Source: Promicromonospora panici (GTDB lineage: Bacteria; Actinomycetota; Actinomycetes; Actinomycetales; Cellulomonadaceae). Taken from it: a stretch of 64,000 nucleotides of DNA. The DNA lies in assembly GCF_900608595.1 (NCBI RefSeq), contig NZ_UWYY01000019.1, positions 91,927 to 155,926 of the forward strand, read 5' to 3'. This document shows positions 25,789-34,519 of this stretch, piece after piece; positions within the stretch are counted from its first letter, which is position 1, and the number at the start of each line of letters is the position of its first letter. The translations under genes were made by a program, and so were the position numbers. The notes beneath the pieces are model-generated. The model was given only the letters and a program-made list of their open reading frames with translations. It was not told where the DNA came from and searched no databases.

Positions 25789-27069
25789 TCAGGTCAGAGC
25801 TGTCCACGGAGCGCCCAGCTCCGTGAACGTGCGCTGCTCGCGCGCGGCCCGCTCGCACCACTCGGCGACGTCGCGCACGACCGGGTGCCGGGCGTCGCCC
25901 TCGGGATTGCCCTGCGCACCGCTCAAGCCGCCGCCTGGCCTGCCGCCGGCACCGGGACCGGCCCCGCCGCCGGCACCAGGACCCGGCCCCGGACCCCCGT
26001 CGACCCACTCCACGAACGCGTCCCGGATCGGCGCCGGGTCCGCCGCCGTCCGCACTGCCTCGAGCACCTGCATGAACGCGCCGGTGTCCCGCACGTCGCA
26101 CAGCAGCCGCTCCCCGGCGCGGCCCGACGGCGCCCCGTTCGCCGCGCCGGATTCCGGACCGGCCCCCGCATCAACGGCGGCACGCGCCAGCAGCAGGTTC
26201 TCCAGCAGCCCTGTCCGTCCGTACTGCTTCTCTGCGACGACCCGCCCGGTGCGCAGCCGGACCAGGTCGCGCTCGTACTCCAGCTCGATCTCGCCGGCGG
26301 TGCCCTGCACGATCACGCGCGCGGGGGTGCGCTCCGGCGCGCAGAGCGTGAGCCCGAACCCGTACCGCGTCCCGTCGGTGCCGACGGCCCGCAGCGACGA
26401 CGTGTCGTCCGCCTCGATCGGGTTGGCGCGCCACAGGTCGGTGTTCACGTAGGCGATGTCGGTGCTGGCCCGGGCGCCGCCCACCCACAGCGCCGTCGCG
26501 ACGGCGTGTGCGAGCGGGTTGGTGACCACGCCGTCGACCACCGCACGGTCGCCCATCCGGCGGCGTCCCGCCCAGGGCGAGCGCGCCCAGTACGCGGCGG
26601 TCCGGACCCAGGTCCCGACGGCGCCGATGCCGGTCACCTGCCCCACCTCCCCGCGCGCGATCATGTCGGCGACGGCGGGCAGCGCGTGCGACCCGAAGGT
26701 CTGGAACCCGACCTGGCACAGCCGCCCCGTCCGCTCGGCGACGGCGACGAGCTCGGCGTGCTCCGCGAGGGACGCCGTGGTCGGCTTCTCCAGCAGGACG
26801 TCGATGCCCGCCTCCATCGCGGCGCGGGCGAGCGGCAGGTGGGTGTGGATGGGTGTCGCGAGGGCCACGACGTCGGGCAGCGCGTCGGCGTCGGCCGAGA
26901 GCAGGTCACCGAGGCTCGCGAACCAGGGCGCCGGGGCGTCCTCGGGCTCCCGGGGGTCGACGACGGCGCTCAGCCGCGCCAGCCCTCTCTCCTCCAGGTC
27001 TGCGACGGTCCGCAGGTGGGAGCCGCCGTGGCCGTGGATGCCGACGACCGCAACCTTCACCAGGCTCAC
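25789..27069 (-). CDS. Gfo/Idh/MocA family oxidoreductase
   Basis: 426-residue oxidoreductase. The Rossmann start is VKVAVVGIHGHGGSHL and the EKP signature is in DVLLEKPTTASLAEH. The substrate domain contains GVVTNPLAHAVATAL, a common location of the catalytic histidine. Near residues 375-405 is a Gly/Pro/Ala-rich low-complexity insert (GGPGPGPGAGGGAGPG) that splits the C-terminal region. The GTG start at 27069 overlaps the stop of the LacI-DUF6807 gene, so the two are translationally coupled. Part of the pectin/uronate region; substrate not determined. Confidence 0.85.
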   Translation of the reverse strand: MSLVKVAVVGIHGHGGSHLRTVADLEERGLARLSAVVDPREPEDAPAPWFASLGDLLSADADALPDVVALATPIHTHLPLARAAMEAGIDVLLEKPTTASLAEHAELVAVAERTGRLCQVGFQTFGSHALPAVADMIARGEVGQVTGIGAVGTWVRTAAYWARSPWAGRRRMGDRAVVDGVVTNPLAHAVATALWVGGARASTDIAYVNTDLWRANPIEADDTSSLRAVGTDGTRYGFGLTLCAPERTPARVIVQGTAGEIELEYERDLVRLRTGRVVAEKQYGRTGLLENLLLARAAVDAGAGPESGAANGAPSGRAGERLLCDVRDTGAFMQVLEAVRTAADPAPIRDAFVEWVDGGPGPGPGAGGGAGPGAGGRPGGGLSGAQGNPEGDARHPVVRDVAEWCERAAREQRTFTELGAPWTALT

Positions 27070-29123
27070 CGCCGGCCGCCGTCGGTGAGGTCGGCGGCCA
27101 GCGCGGCGGCCGCCGTACCGGTGAGCGCGCTGTCGAGCAGCACGGCGACGAGGTCGAGCTGCACGGAACCGCCGTCGGGCACGAGCAGGGGTGAGTCCCA
27201 GGCGAGCGCGGGGCCCGCGCCCGGATACTCGGCACTCCGCAGGAACCACGGCCGGACCTGGCTCGGCTGCACCAGCAGGAGGGTCGTCGACCGGCCGCCC
27301 TGCTGCTGCACGAACGCCACCCACGGCGACGTGCTGCCGTGTGCCCGGGTCTCGCCCGTGCCCGCCGCCGACAGGACCTTGGTGCTCTCCGCGATCGGCA
27401 GGCGCCAGAACAGGCCGCCGTAGCCGGCGCCCGGGCGGCCGTTGGTGGCGGGCGACCGGATCTCCAGGGGGCCGTGGTCGGCGTGCAGCGTGGAGCGCCA
27501 GTCGAGGACCCAGCCGGGTGCGGCCGCTGACCCCGGGATCTGGGGGAGCAGGCGGCCGGTGATGCGGCGCTCCTCGCGGAGCTGCGGGTCGCCGTGCTCG
27601 TCGGACCACAGCACGTCCTCGACCAGGGCCTCGTCGGCTCCGGCTCCGGACCGTGGGCTGGCGGGCGTGGCCTCGACGCGGATACCCCGAGAGGTCTGCC
27701 GGCCGTGGTTCTTCAGCAGCGTCGGGCCGACGTCCTCGATGAAGGTGCGGCCGCCCCAGTAGCTGGTGCCGTTCACGTCCGGCACGGCGATGCCGACACC
27801 GTAGTGGTGCCGATGGTCCACCGGGCTGACGTCGGTGAGCGGCACGCCGCCCAGGGTGTGCACGGGGTGCAGGTAAGGGCGCCGGGCGTGCACCTTCGGC
27901 ATGCGGTCGCCCGCGTCGCGGCGCACCAGCTCCAGCCCGTCGCCGACGGTCAGCACCACGGCGTCGGCCTCGGGGTCCGCGGGGAGTGACCAGATGGGCG
28001 GGGCGGTGGGCGGCACGGTCGGGATCTCCTCCCGCTGGACGACGACGGCGCCGTCGTCGTCCGTGATGTGCACACGTTCCGGCCCCTGCGGTACGGGCCC
28101 GGTGCTGCCGCGCACCTCCAGGCTCGGCGTGAATCGGGCAGAGCTTGCGGGGTGGGCGTCGTCGTCGATCACGGCGTGCAGCTCCCTCCAGGCGTGTCGG
28201 CCGAGCTCGGCCTGCGGCACCGCGACCGTCGTCAGCGCGGGTGTGGCGTAGCGGGACAGTTCGATGTCGTCGAAACCGGCCACCGAGATGTCGGCGGGCA
28301 CGGCGACGCCGGCCTCGTTCAGGCCTGCGAGCAGGCCGAACGCGACCAGGTCGTTGAAGGCCACCGCAGCGGTGGCACGAGTCGCCAGGACGGCGGGGGC
28401 GGCGGCGTGGCCGGCCTGGATGTCCGGCCCGGCGGGCAGGTCGAGGATCTCCAGGTCCGTGTGCTGCCGCCGGGAGCGGGCGAGGCCTGCGCGGCGCAGC
28501 TCGTCGGAGGCGCTGCGCACGGGTCCGCCGAGGTAGACGATGCGGCGGTGGCCGAGGGCGACGAGGTGCTCCACGACCTGCAGCGCGGCGTCCTCGTAGT
28601 CCACGACGAGGCTGGGCGCCGCGCCACCGGTCTCCCGGTTGACCAGGACCACGGGCTCGACGTCGGCGATCAGCGCGCTGAGCTCGGCGTCGCCGATGCG
28701 CGGGGACACGAGCACGAGGGCGTCGCAGCGCATGCGCGCCTCGAGGGCGATGGCGCCCTCCTGCTGATCGTCCTCGACCGTGTCAGCGACGAGCACGCGG
28801 TAGCCGTCCTCGGCGGCGCCGTCCATGACGCCGCGCAGGATCTGCTGGAACACGGGATTTCCCAGGTCGGGTACCACGAGGGCCACCGTCTGGGTGCGGC
28901 CGAGCGCCAGGCTGCGCGCGGCGTTGCTGGGCCGGTAGCTCAGTGACGCCGCGGCGTCGCGCACGCGCTCGGCGATCGCGGCGTCGACCGTGCTGCGCCC
29001 GTTCATGACGCGGGAGACGGTTGCCCGCGAGACCCCGGCCGCCGTCGCGACATCTCCGATCGTGGCCGTGACACGTCGCTGACCTGCGCGCTGACCTGTG
29101 CCCCCTGCGCTGCCGCTGACCAT
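27066..29123 (-). CDS. LacI-type regulator fused to DUF6807 (PmoA-like) domain
   Basis: 685-residue two-part protein. Residues ~18-345 are a complete LacI repressor (TIGDVATAAGVSRATVSRVM, then the sensor ending VPADISVAGFDDIELSRY). Residues ~375-685 are DUF6807, with VHARRPYLHPVHTLGGVPL, DHRHHYGVGIAVPDVNG and YGGLFWRLP. DUF6807 proteins resemble carbohydrate-binding or processing beta-sandwich proteins and often sit beside Gfo/Idh/MocA genes. ATG 29123 follows GGAGAGCAG. It is divergent from the second ABC operon across three operator-like palindromes, making it the likely pectin-regulon repressor. Confidence 0.88.
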   Translation of the reverse strand: MVSGSAGGTGQRAGQRRVTATIGDVATAAGVSRATVSRVMNGRSTVDAAIAERVRDAAASLSYRPSNAARSLALGRTQTVALVVPDLGNPVFQQILRGVMDGAAEDGYRVLVADTVEDDQQEGAIALEARMRCDALVLVSPRIGDAELSALIADVEPVVLVNRETGGAAPSLVVDYEDAALQVVEHLVALGHRRIVYLGGPVRSASDELRRAGLARSRRQHTDLEILDLPAGPDIQAGHAAAPAVLATRATAAVAFNDLVAFGLLAGLNEAGVAVPADISVAGFDDIELSRYATPALTTVAVPQAELGRHAWRELHAVIDDDAHPASSARFTPSLEVRGSTGPVPQGPERVHITDDDGAVVVQREEIPTVPPTAPPIWSLPADPEADAVVLTVGDGLELVRRDAGDRMPKVHARRPYLHPVHTLGGVPLTDVSPVDHRHHYGVGIAVPDVNGTSYWGGRTFIEDVGPTLLKNHGRQTSRGIRVEATPASPRSGAGADEALVEDVLWSDEHGDPQLREERRITGRLLPQIPGSAAAPGWVLDWRSTLHADHGPLEIRSPATNGRPGAGYGGLFWRLPIAESTKVLSAAGTGETRAHGSTSPWVAFVQQQGGRSTTLLLVQPSQVRPWFLRSAEYPGAGPALAWDSPLLVPDGGSVQLDLVAVLLDSALTGTAAAALAADLTDGGRR

Positions 29124-29190
29124 CTGCTCTCCGTCCGTCACATGACCGGCTTGCCTCGGCGATCTCCCGCGTCCTGGCGCGGGCTGGGCC

Positions 29191-29275
29191 GGTACCGGTT
29201 TCCCGATGCGACCGTACACCATGGGAAACCGGTTCCTCGTGTGGTACGTTCCTCCACCAGAGACCGGTTTCTCAC
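29191..29275. promoter_or_regulatory. Cluster of three LacI-type operators
   Basis: TACCGGTTTCCC (29193-29204), GGAAACCGGTTCC (29224-29236) and GAGACCGGTTTCTC (29261-29274) share the ACCGGT core found upstream of the pectate lyase. They are spaced about 32-38 bp (roughly three helical turns) and lie between the divergent regulator and ABC operon. Confidence 0.75.
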
Positions 29276-29388
29276 CGAGATGACCGGGGATCGACGACGA
29301 TCCGGAGGACAAACGCGATGCGCCACCCGAACCGCGAGCCCGGACCTTGGCGGTCCGAGCCCCCGCCCGCCACCGCGGGGGTGAACCC

Positions 29389-30312
29389 ATGTCAGTGATC
29401 CAAGAGCTCTCCCGCAGCAGACGGAGCGCCAGCCCACGCAAGAAGGGCGACGGGCGCTGGGCGCTGTTCTTCCTCGCGCCGTGGTTCGCGGGGCTCGCGC
29501 TCATCACGGCCGGACCCATGGGCGCTTCGCTGTACCTTTCCTTCACGGACTACGACCTGCTCTCGGCGCCCCAGTGGGTGGGCCTCGAGAACTACACGCG
29601 GATGTTCGAGGACCCGCGGCTCCTCAAGTCCCTGGGCGTCACGTTCACCTACGTGTTCGTGTCCGTGCCGCTGCAGCTCGCCGCGGCCCTGGGCCTGGCG
29701 TTGCTGCTCGACAAGGGCATGCGCGGGCTCGCCCTGTACCGCTCGGTGTACTACCTGCCCTCGCTGCTCGGCGGCTCGGTGGCCATCGCGATCCTGTGGC
29801 GTCAGATCTTCGGCGCGGACGGCCTGGTCAACCAGGTCTTGGCGCTCTTCGGCGTACAGGGCCAGGGCTGGGTGTCGCACCCGGACTACGCGCTCGACAC
29901 CCTCATGGCGCTCAACGTCTGGACGTTCGGCGCGCCGATGGTGATCTTCCTGGCGGGCCTCCGGCAGATCCCGCAGATGTACTACGAGGCGGCCTCGATC
30001 GACGGCGCCTCCCGGTGGCGGCAGTTCCGGAGCATCACGGTGCCGCTGCTGACGCCGATCATCTTCTTCAACCTCGTCCTGCAGCTCATCGAGGCGTTCC
30101 AGTCCTTCACCAGGGCGTTCGTCGTGAGCGGCGGTAACGGCGGCCCGTCCGACTCGACGCTGCTCTACACGCTGTACCTCTACCTCAAGGGGTTCGGCTC
30201 GCTCGACATGGGCTACGCGTCGGCGATGGCCTGGTTCCTGCTGCTGATCATCGGCGGCATGACGGTAGTCAACTTCCTCGCCTCCAAGTACTGGGTCTTC
30301 TACGATGACTGA
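29389..30312 (+). CDS. Sugar ABC transporter permease (MalF/UgpA type), pectin region
   Basis: 307-residue permease with six membrane helices (first at ~residues 22-42). The EAA loop is YYEAASIDGASRWRQFRSITVP. It is the first gene of the importer operon divergent from the LacI-DUF6807 regulator, with operator copies in the intervening 265 bp. ATG 29389 is preceded by GGGGGTGAACCC; upstream in-frame starts lie in the leader. The last eight bases overlap the next permease gene. Oligogalacturonide or rhamnogalacturonan-derived sugar is the likely cargo, from context only. Confidence 0.92.
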   Translation: MSVIQELSRSRRSASPRKKGDGRWALFFLAPWFAGLALITAGPMGASLYLSFTDYDLLSAPQWVGLENYTRMFEDPRLLKSLGVTFTYVFVSVPLQLAAALGLALLLDKGMRGLALYRSVYYLPSLLGGSVAIAILWRQIFGADGLVNQVLALFGVQGQGWVSHPDYALDTLMALNVWTFGAPMVIFLAGLRQIPQMYYEAASIDGASRWRQFRSITVPLLTPIIFFNLVLQLIEAFQSFTRAFVVSGGNGGPSDSTLLYTLYLYLKGFGSLDMGYASAMAWFLLLIIGGMTVVNFLASKYWVFYDD

Positions 30313-31255
30313 CGCCTCCACGCCCACCCGGACCGCGACGTCGACCGCGGTGCTGCCGCCGTCCGGCAGCGACCGGCCGCCGCCCGAGGACCGCCGTCCG
30401 ATCGTCCGGCCACGCGGCCGGCACCTGCGAGCACGGATCGGCAGCGTGCTGAAGCACGCGGGCCTGATCGCCTTCGGGTTCGTGATGCTGTACCCGCTGC
30501 TCTGGATGCTGGCGAGCTCGTTCAAGCCGAACGCGCTGATCTTCCGCGAGCCCGGGCTCATCCCCACCGACATCGACCTGTCCAACTACACGGACGGGTG
30601 GAACGCCCTGCTGCACCCGTTCAGCCACTACCTGATCAACTCCGCGCTCGTGGTGCTCGGGTCGCTGCTCGGCAACCTGCTGTCCTGCTCCCTGGCGGCC
30701 TACGCGTTCGCGCGGCTGGAGTTCAAGGGCAAGCGGCTGTGGTTCGCGGTCATGCTGATGTCGATCATGCTGCCGATCCACGTGGTGATCGTGCCGCAGT
30801 ACGTGCTGTTCTCCCAGCTCGAGTGGATCAACACGTTCCTGCCGCTGATCGTGCCGAAGCTGCTGGCCACGGACGCGTTCTTCATCTTCCTGATGGTCCA
30901 GTTCTTCCGGGGGATCCCGCGCGAGCTGGACGAGGCCGCGACCCTCGACGGCGCCAACCACCTGCGCATCTACCTGCAGATCATGTTGCCGCTGTCGATG
31001 CCGGCCCTCGCCACCACGGCGATCTTCACGTTCATCTGGACGTGGAACGACTTCTTCAGCCAGCTGATCTTCCTCACCCGGCCCGAGATGTACACCGTGC
31101 CGATTGCCCTGCGCACGTTCGTCGACTCCACGGGGAACAGCTCGTGGGGATCGCTGTTCGCGATGTCGATCGTGTCGCTGATACCCGTCTTCATCGCCTT
31201 CCTGTTCGGACAGAAGTACCTGGTCAAGGGCATTGCGACCACCGGAATCAAGTAG
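30305..31255 (+). CDS. Sugar ABC transporter permease (MalG/UgpE type), pectin region
   Basis: 316-residue permease. A Pro/Arg-rich cytoplasmic N-terminus of about 45 residues precedes six membrane helices. The EAA loop is ELDEAATLDGANHLRIYLQIMLP and the family-typical C-terminus is YLVKGIATTGIK. ATG 30305 overlaps the preceding gene (ATGACTGA), which indicates coupled translation. The binding-protein gene follows 60 bp downstream. No ATPase gene is present. Confidence 0.92.
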   Translation: MTDASTPTRTATSTAVLPPSGSDRPPPEDRRPIVRPRGRHLRARIGSVLKHAGLIAFGFVMLYPLLWMLASSFKPNALIFREPGLIPTDIDLSNYTDGWNALLHPFSHYLINSALVVLGSLLGNLLSCSLAAYAFARLEFKGKRLWFAVMLMSIMLPIHVVIVPQYVLFSQLEWINTFLPLIVPKLLATDAFFIFLMVQFFRGIPRELDEAATLDGANHLRIYLQIMLPLSMPALATTAIFTFIWTWNDFFSQLIFLTRPEMYTVPIALRTFVDSTGNSSWGSLFAMSIVSLIPVFIAFLFGQKYLVKGIATTGIK

Positions 31256-31315
31256 CAGTCCCGGAGCTCTGCCCGAGATGCGACAACGACGTCAACGTCA
31301 CCGAAGGAGAAACAC

Positions 31316-32665
31316 ATGAGCACCACCGGCAACGGAATACCCAGGAGGCGCGGCAAGCGCCTCGCCGCCTCGGCCGCGGGTATCGCGGCCGTGGCGCTGA
31401 CCCTCGCAGCGTGCGGGGGCGGCGACTCAGGCATCGGCGGGGGTGGCGACGAGCCGCCCCCCGCCGCGGAGGAGTGCCCCTGCGAGATCCGCTTCTCGTG
31501 GTGGGGCTCCGACACCCGCCACGCGTCGACGCAGGAGATCATCGAGGCGTTCGAGGCGGAGAACCCGGACATCACCGTGGTCCCCGACTTCACCGACTGG
31601 GACGGCTACTGGGACAAGCTCGCGACCTCGGTGGCCGCCGGCGACACCCCCGACGTCATCACCATGGAGGAGCGCTACATCTCCGACTACGCGACCAAGA
31701 GCGTGCTCGCCGACCTGGGTTCGCTGGAGATCGACACGTCGAAGGTGGACGACGGCGTCCTGGCCGGTGGCCAGATCGACGGGACGCAGTACGGCATCCC
31801 GACCGGCATCAACGCCTACGCGCTCGTCGCCGACCCGGAGCTCTTCGCCGACGCCGGCGTCGACGTGCCGGACGACACCACCTGGACGTGGGAGGACTAC
31901 GTCGCCACGGCGAACGCCGTCTCGGAGGGTGCGGGCGACGACGTCTGGGGCACGCAGGACTACGGCTTCAACGAGGCCGGCCTCAACGTGATGGCGCGGC
32001 AGCGTGGCGAGTCCCTGTTCACGCCCGAGGGTGAGCTCGGGGTCTCCGAGGAGACCATCGCCGACTTCTTCCAGGTCTCGCTCGACCTGATGGAGGGCGG
32101 CGGGCAGCCCGACGCCGCACGCACTGTCGAGTACCAGGCGGCCGGTCCCGAGGGCGGTCTGCTCGGCACCAACCAGGGCGCGATGGGCGTCTGGTGGACC
32201 AACCAGCTCGGTGCGCTGAGCGAGTCATCCGGCCACGAGCTGGAGCTGCTGCGCCTGCCCGGCGAGACCGAGGGCGAGCGCACCGGCATGTACTACAAGC
32301 CGGCCATGTTCTACTCGGCCTCCGCGGACACCGAGTACCCGCAGGCTGCCGCGAAGTTCGTCGACTTCATGCTGAACTCGCAGGAGGCAGCGGAGATCAT
32401 GCTGACCGACCGCGGTCTGCCGGCGAACACCGAGGTGCGTGAGGCGGTCCTGGGCGACCTGCCGCCCACGGAACAGAAGGTGGCCGAGTTCATGGCGGAC
32501 ATCGAGGACGAGATCGTCGACACGCCGCCGGTCCCGCCGCACGGCTCGGCCGAGCTCGCCGACATCATGGAGCGCATCAACACCGAGGTGCTCTTCGAGC
32601 GGATCACACCGGAAGAGGCGGCGACCCAGCTCATCGAAGAGGTCAACGCGGCCATAGCCGGCTGA
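31316..32665 (+). CDS. Sugar ABC transporter substrate-binding lipoprotein, pectin region
   Basis: 449-residue extracellular solute-binding protein. The signal peptide has arginines near the N-terminus (RRRGKRL) and lipobox LAAC with Cys33 as the lipidation site, followed by a Gly/Asp-rich tether. IRFSWWGSDTRHASTQEIIEAFE is the typical family-1 opening of the mature domain. ATG 31316 follows GAAGGAGAAAC. Third gene of the importer operon. It is closed by the modular hairpin at 32679-32767, which separates it from uxaA. Confidence 0.93.
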   Translation: MSTTGNGIPRRRGKRLAASAAGIAAVALTLAACGGGDSGIGGGGDEPPPAAEECPCEIRFSWWGSDTRHASTQEIIEAFEAENPDITVVPDFTDWDGYWDKLATSVAAGDTPDVITMEERYISDYATKSVLADLGSLEIDTSKVDDGVLAGGQIDGTQYGIPTGINAYALVADPELFADAGVDVPDDTTWTWEDYVATANAVSEGAGDDVWGTQDYGFNEAGLNVMARQRGESLFTPEGELGVSEETIADFFQVSLDLMEGGGQPDAARTVEYQAAGPEGGLLGTNQGAMGVWWTNQLGALSESSGHELELLRLPGETEGERTGMYYKPAMFYSASADTEYPQAAAKFVDFMLNSQEAAEIMLTDRGLPANTEVREAVLGDLPPTEQKVAEFMADIEDEIVDTPPVPPHGSAELADIMERINTEVLFERITPEEAATQLIEEVNAAIAG

Positions 32666-32678
32666 CCCCCCTCAGGTT

Positions 32679-32767
32679 GCCGAGGTAGAACTGTGGCGAG
32701 GTAGAACTGTAGCGAGGTAGAACTCCAGTTCCGCTGGGGTTCTACCTCGCCACAGTTCTACCTCGGC
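32679..32767. repeat. Family B modular hairpin, copy with three 16-nt units
   Basis: Three 16-nt direct modules (32681, 32697, 32713; CGAGGTAGAACTNNNG) are followed by the 5-nt loop TTCCG. Two inverted modules follow: 32734-32749 pairs with module 3 with one wobble, and 32750-32765 is the exact reverse complement of module 1. Module 2 is unpaired. It sits between the binding-protein gene and uxaA. Confidence 0.88.
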
Positions 32768-32778
32768 AGATCGGTAGG

Positions 32779-32792
32779 ATGAAACGGTTCAT
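32779..32792. promoter_or_regulatory. Palindromic operator-like site before uxaA
   Basis: ATGAAACGGTTCAT is a 14-bp palindrome (12 of 14 symmetric) with central CG. It lies 16 bp upstream of the preferred GTG start. It differs in half-site spacing from the GAAACCGGTTTC sites, so a different regulator may bind. Confidence 0.45.
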
Positions 32793-32808
32793 ACAGAGAG
32801 GTGTCGAC

Positions 32809-34407
32809 GTGTCCCAGGTCGATCTGCTCGTCCTGCGCGAGGGGGACGACGTCGCCGTCGCGACCCGCGACCTGAGCCCGGGCGACGAGGTCTCCGCCTC
32901 CGGGACGGCCCCGGTCGCCGTCGGGCAGCCGGTGCCGCGGGGGCACAAGATCGCGCTCAAGGACGTGCCCGCAGGCGCGGAGGTGCACAAGTACGGGCAG
33001 GTCATCGGGGTTGCGACCGCGGACATCGCCCGGGGCGATCACGTGCACGCGCACAACCTCGGGTTCGAGGAGGGCGCGCGCGAGGCGCCGCTGGGCGGCA
33101 CCCACACGGAGCTCCCGGTGCCCGACGGTGCCCGCCCCACGTTTCGTGGTTATCGCCGGGCCGATGGCAGGGTCGGCACCCGCAACTTCGTGGCGATCTT
33201 GACCAGCGTGAACTGCTCGGCCTCGACGGCCAAGATGATCGCCGACCAGTTCCGCGGCGCCGTCCTGGACGAGTTCGAGAATGTCGACGGCGTCATCGCG
33301 CTCACCCACACCTCGGGCTGCGGCTTGGTCCCGGACTCCGAGGGCGGGCAGATCCTGCTGCGCACTCTGCGCGGGTACGCCGCCCACCCGAACGTGGCCG
33401 GCCTTCTGGTGCTGGGGCTGGGCTGCGAGATGGTTCCGGGCGCGGCGTTGTCGGCCCGTTCGGGCCAGGTCGCCGACCTGGGCATGCCCGGGATCGGCGC
33501 CCCCGACGACGCGAAGCAAGGGCTGCTGGCCGCCATCCCCGACGACACGGTCGTGCGCTCGCTGACGATCCAGGAGGCCGGCGGCGTACGGGCCTCGGTG
33601 CGCGCGGGCGTGGCCGCCGTCCGCGAGATGCTGCCGCTGGTGAACGCCCGCGAGCGGGTCGAGTGCGACGTGTCGGAGCTGGTGCTCGCGCTGAACTGCG
33701 GCGGTTCGGACGGCTACTCCGGCATCACGGCCAATCCCGCGCTGGGCTGGGCCTCGGACCGCCTGGTCGCCTACGGCGCGACCTCCGTGCTGGCCGAGAC
33801 GCCCGAGGTGTACGGCGCGGAGCACCTGCTCACCGCCCGGGCGACGTCGCCGGGCGTCGCCAAGAAACTGCTGGACCGTATCGACTGGTGGCGCGGCTAC
33901 GTCGCGGCGGGCGGCGGCACGCTGGACAACAACCCGTCGCCGGGCAACAAGGCCGGCGGGCTCACGACCATCCTGGAGAAGTCGCTCGGGGCGGTCGCCA
34001 AGGGCGGGCAGGCCGACCTCGGCGCCGTCTACGAGTACGCCGAGGCGATCACGGAGCGCGGGTTCGCCTTCATGGACACCCCGGGCTACGACCCGGTGTC
34101 CGTGACGGGCCTGGTCGCGGGCGGCGCGAACGTCGTCGTGTTCACCACCGGGCGCGGCTCGGTCTTCGGGTGCCGCCCGACGCCGTCCATCAAGGTGGCG
34201 ACCAACACCCCGATGTACTCGGTGATGTCCGAGGACATGGACATCAACGCGGGCGTCGTCGTGGACGGCACCGCCACGGTCGCCGAGGTGGGCCTGCAGA
34301 TCTTCGACCGGATCCTCGCGGTCGCATCGGGGGAGCAGACGGTGAGCGAGGAGCTGGAGATCGGTGCCGAGGAGTTCATCCCCTGGCACATGGGCGCTGT
34401 CACCTGA
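32809..34407 (+). CDS. uxaA: UxaA family altronate dehydratase
   Basis: 532-residue hydrolyase that converts D-altronate to 2-keto-3-deoxygluconate in galacturonate catabolism. The N-terminal SAF domain (VPRGHKIALKDVPAGAEVHKYGQVIG, then GDHVHAHNL) and the C-terminal domain with NCSASTAKMIAD, HTSGCG, NCGGSDGYSGITANPALG and STEP-like metal motifs are complete. Galactarate dehydratase is a close relative and cannot be excluded. GTG 32809 is preferred: GAGAGG lies upstream, and the earlier ATG 32779 falls inside a palindrome. It follows the pectin ABC operon and fits the pathway downstream of pectate lyase. Confidence 0.88.
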   Translation: MSQVDLLVLREGDDVAVATRDLSPGDEVSASGTAPVAVGQPVPRGHKIALKDVPAGAEVHKYGQVIGVATADIARGDHVHAHNLGFEEGAREAPLGGTHTELPVPDGARPTFRGYRRADGRVGTRNFVAILTSVNCSASTAKMIADQFRGAVLDEFENVDGVIALTHTSGCGLVPDSEGGQILLRTLRGYAAHPNVAGLLVLGLGCEMVPGAALSARSGQVADLGMPGIGAPDDAKQGLLAAIPDDTVVRSLTIQEAGGVRASVRAGVAAVREMLPLVNARERVECDVSELVLALNCGGSDGYSGITANPALGWASDRLVAYGATSVLAETPEVYGAEHLLTARATSPGVAKKLLDRIDWWRGYVAAGGGTLDNNPSPGNKAGGLTTILEKSLGAVAKGGQADLGAVYEYAEAITERGFAFMDTPGYDPVSVTGLVAGGANVVVFTTGRGSVFGCRPTPSIKVATNTPMYSVMSEDMDINAGVVVDGTATVAEVGLQIFDRILAVASGEQTVSEELEIGAEEFIPWHMGAVT

Positions 34408-34409
34408 CT

Positions 34410-34480
34410 CCTTGGTTGTGAGCGCGATCGTTGCGCCTAAACCGGGCACGTAGTCGCAACGATCACGGCCACAACCAAGG
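34410..34480. repeat. Family A palindromic repeat, copy 3
   Basis: Arms 34410-34435 and 34455-34480 (26 nt, three mismatches) enclose the core CCTAAACCGGGCACGTAGT, in the same orientation as the 1337 copy. It lies between uxaA and the oppositely oriented GyrI-like remnant. Confidence 0.88.
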
Positions 34481-34519
34481 GGTTACGCGCGGGTGACCGG
34501 CTGCTGGAGCTCGGTGGCC

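Noticed and set aside
29124..29546. Longer start for the LacI-DUF6807 gene
   Set aside because: It would cover the operator cluster and the divergent promoter. The helix-turn-helix begins soon after ATG 29123, which has a ribosome site.
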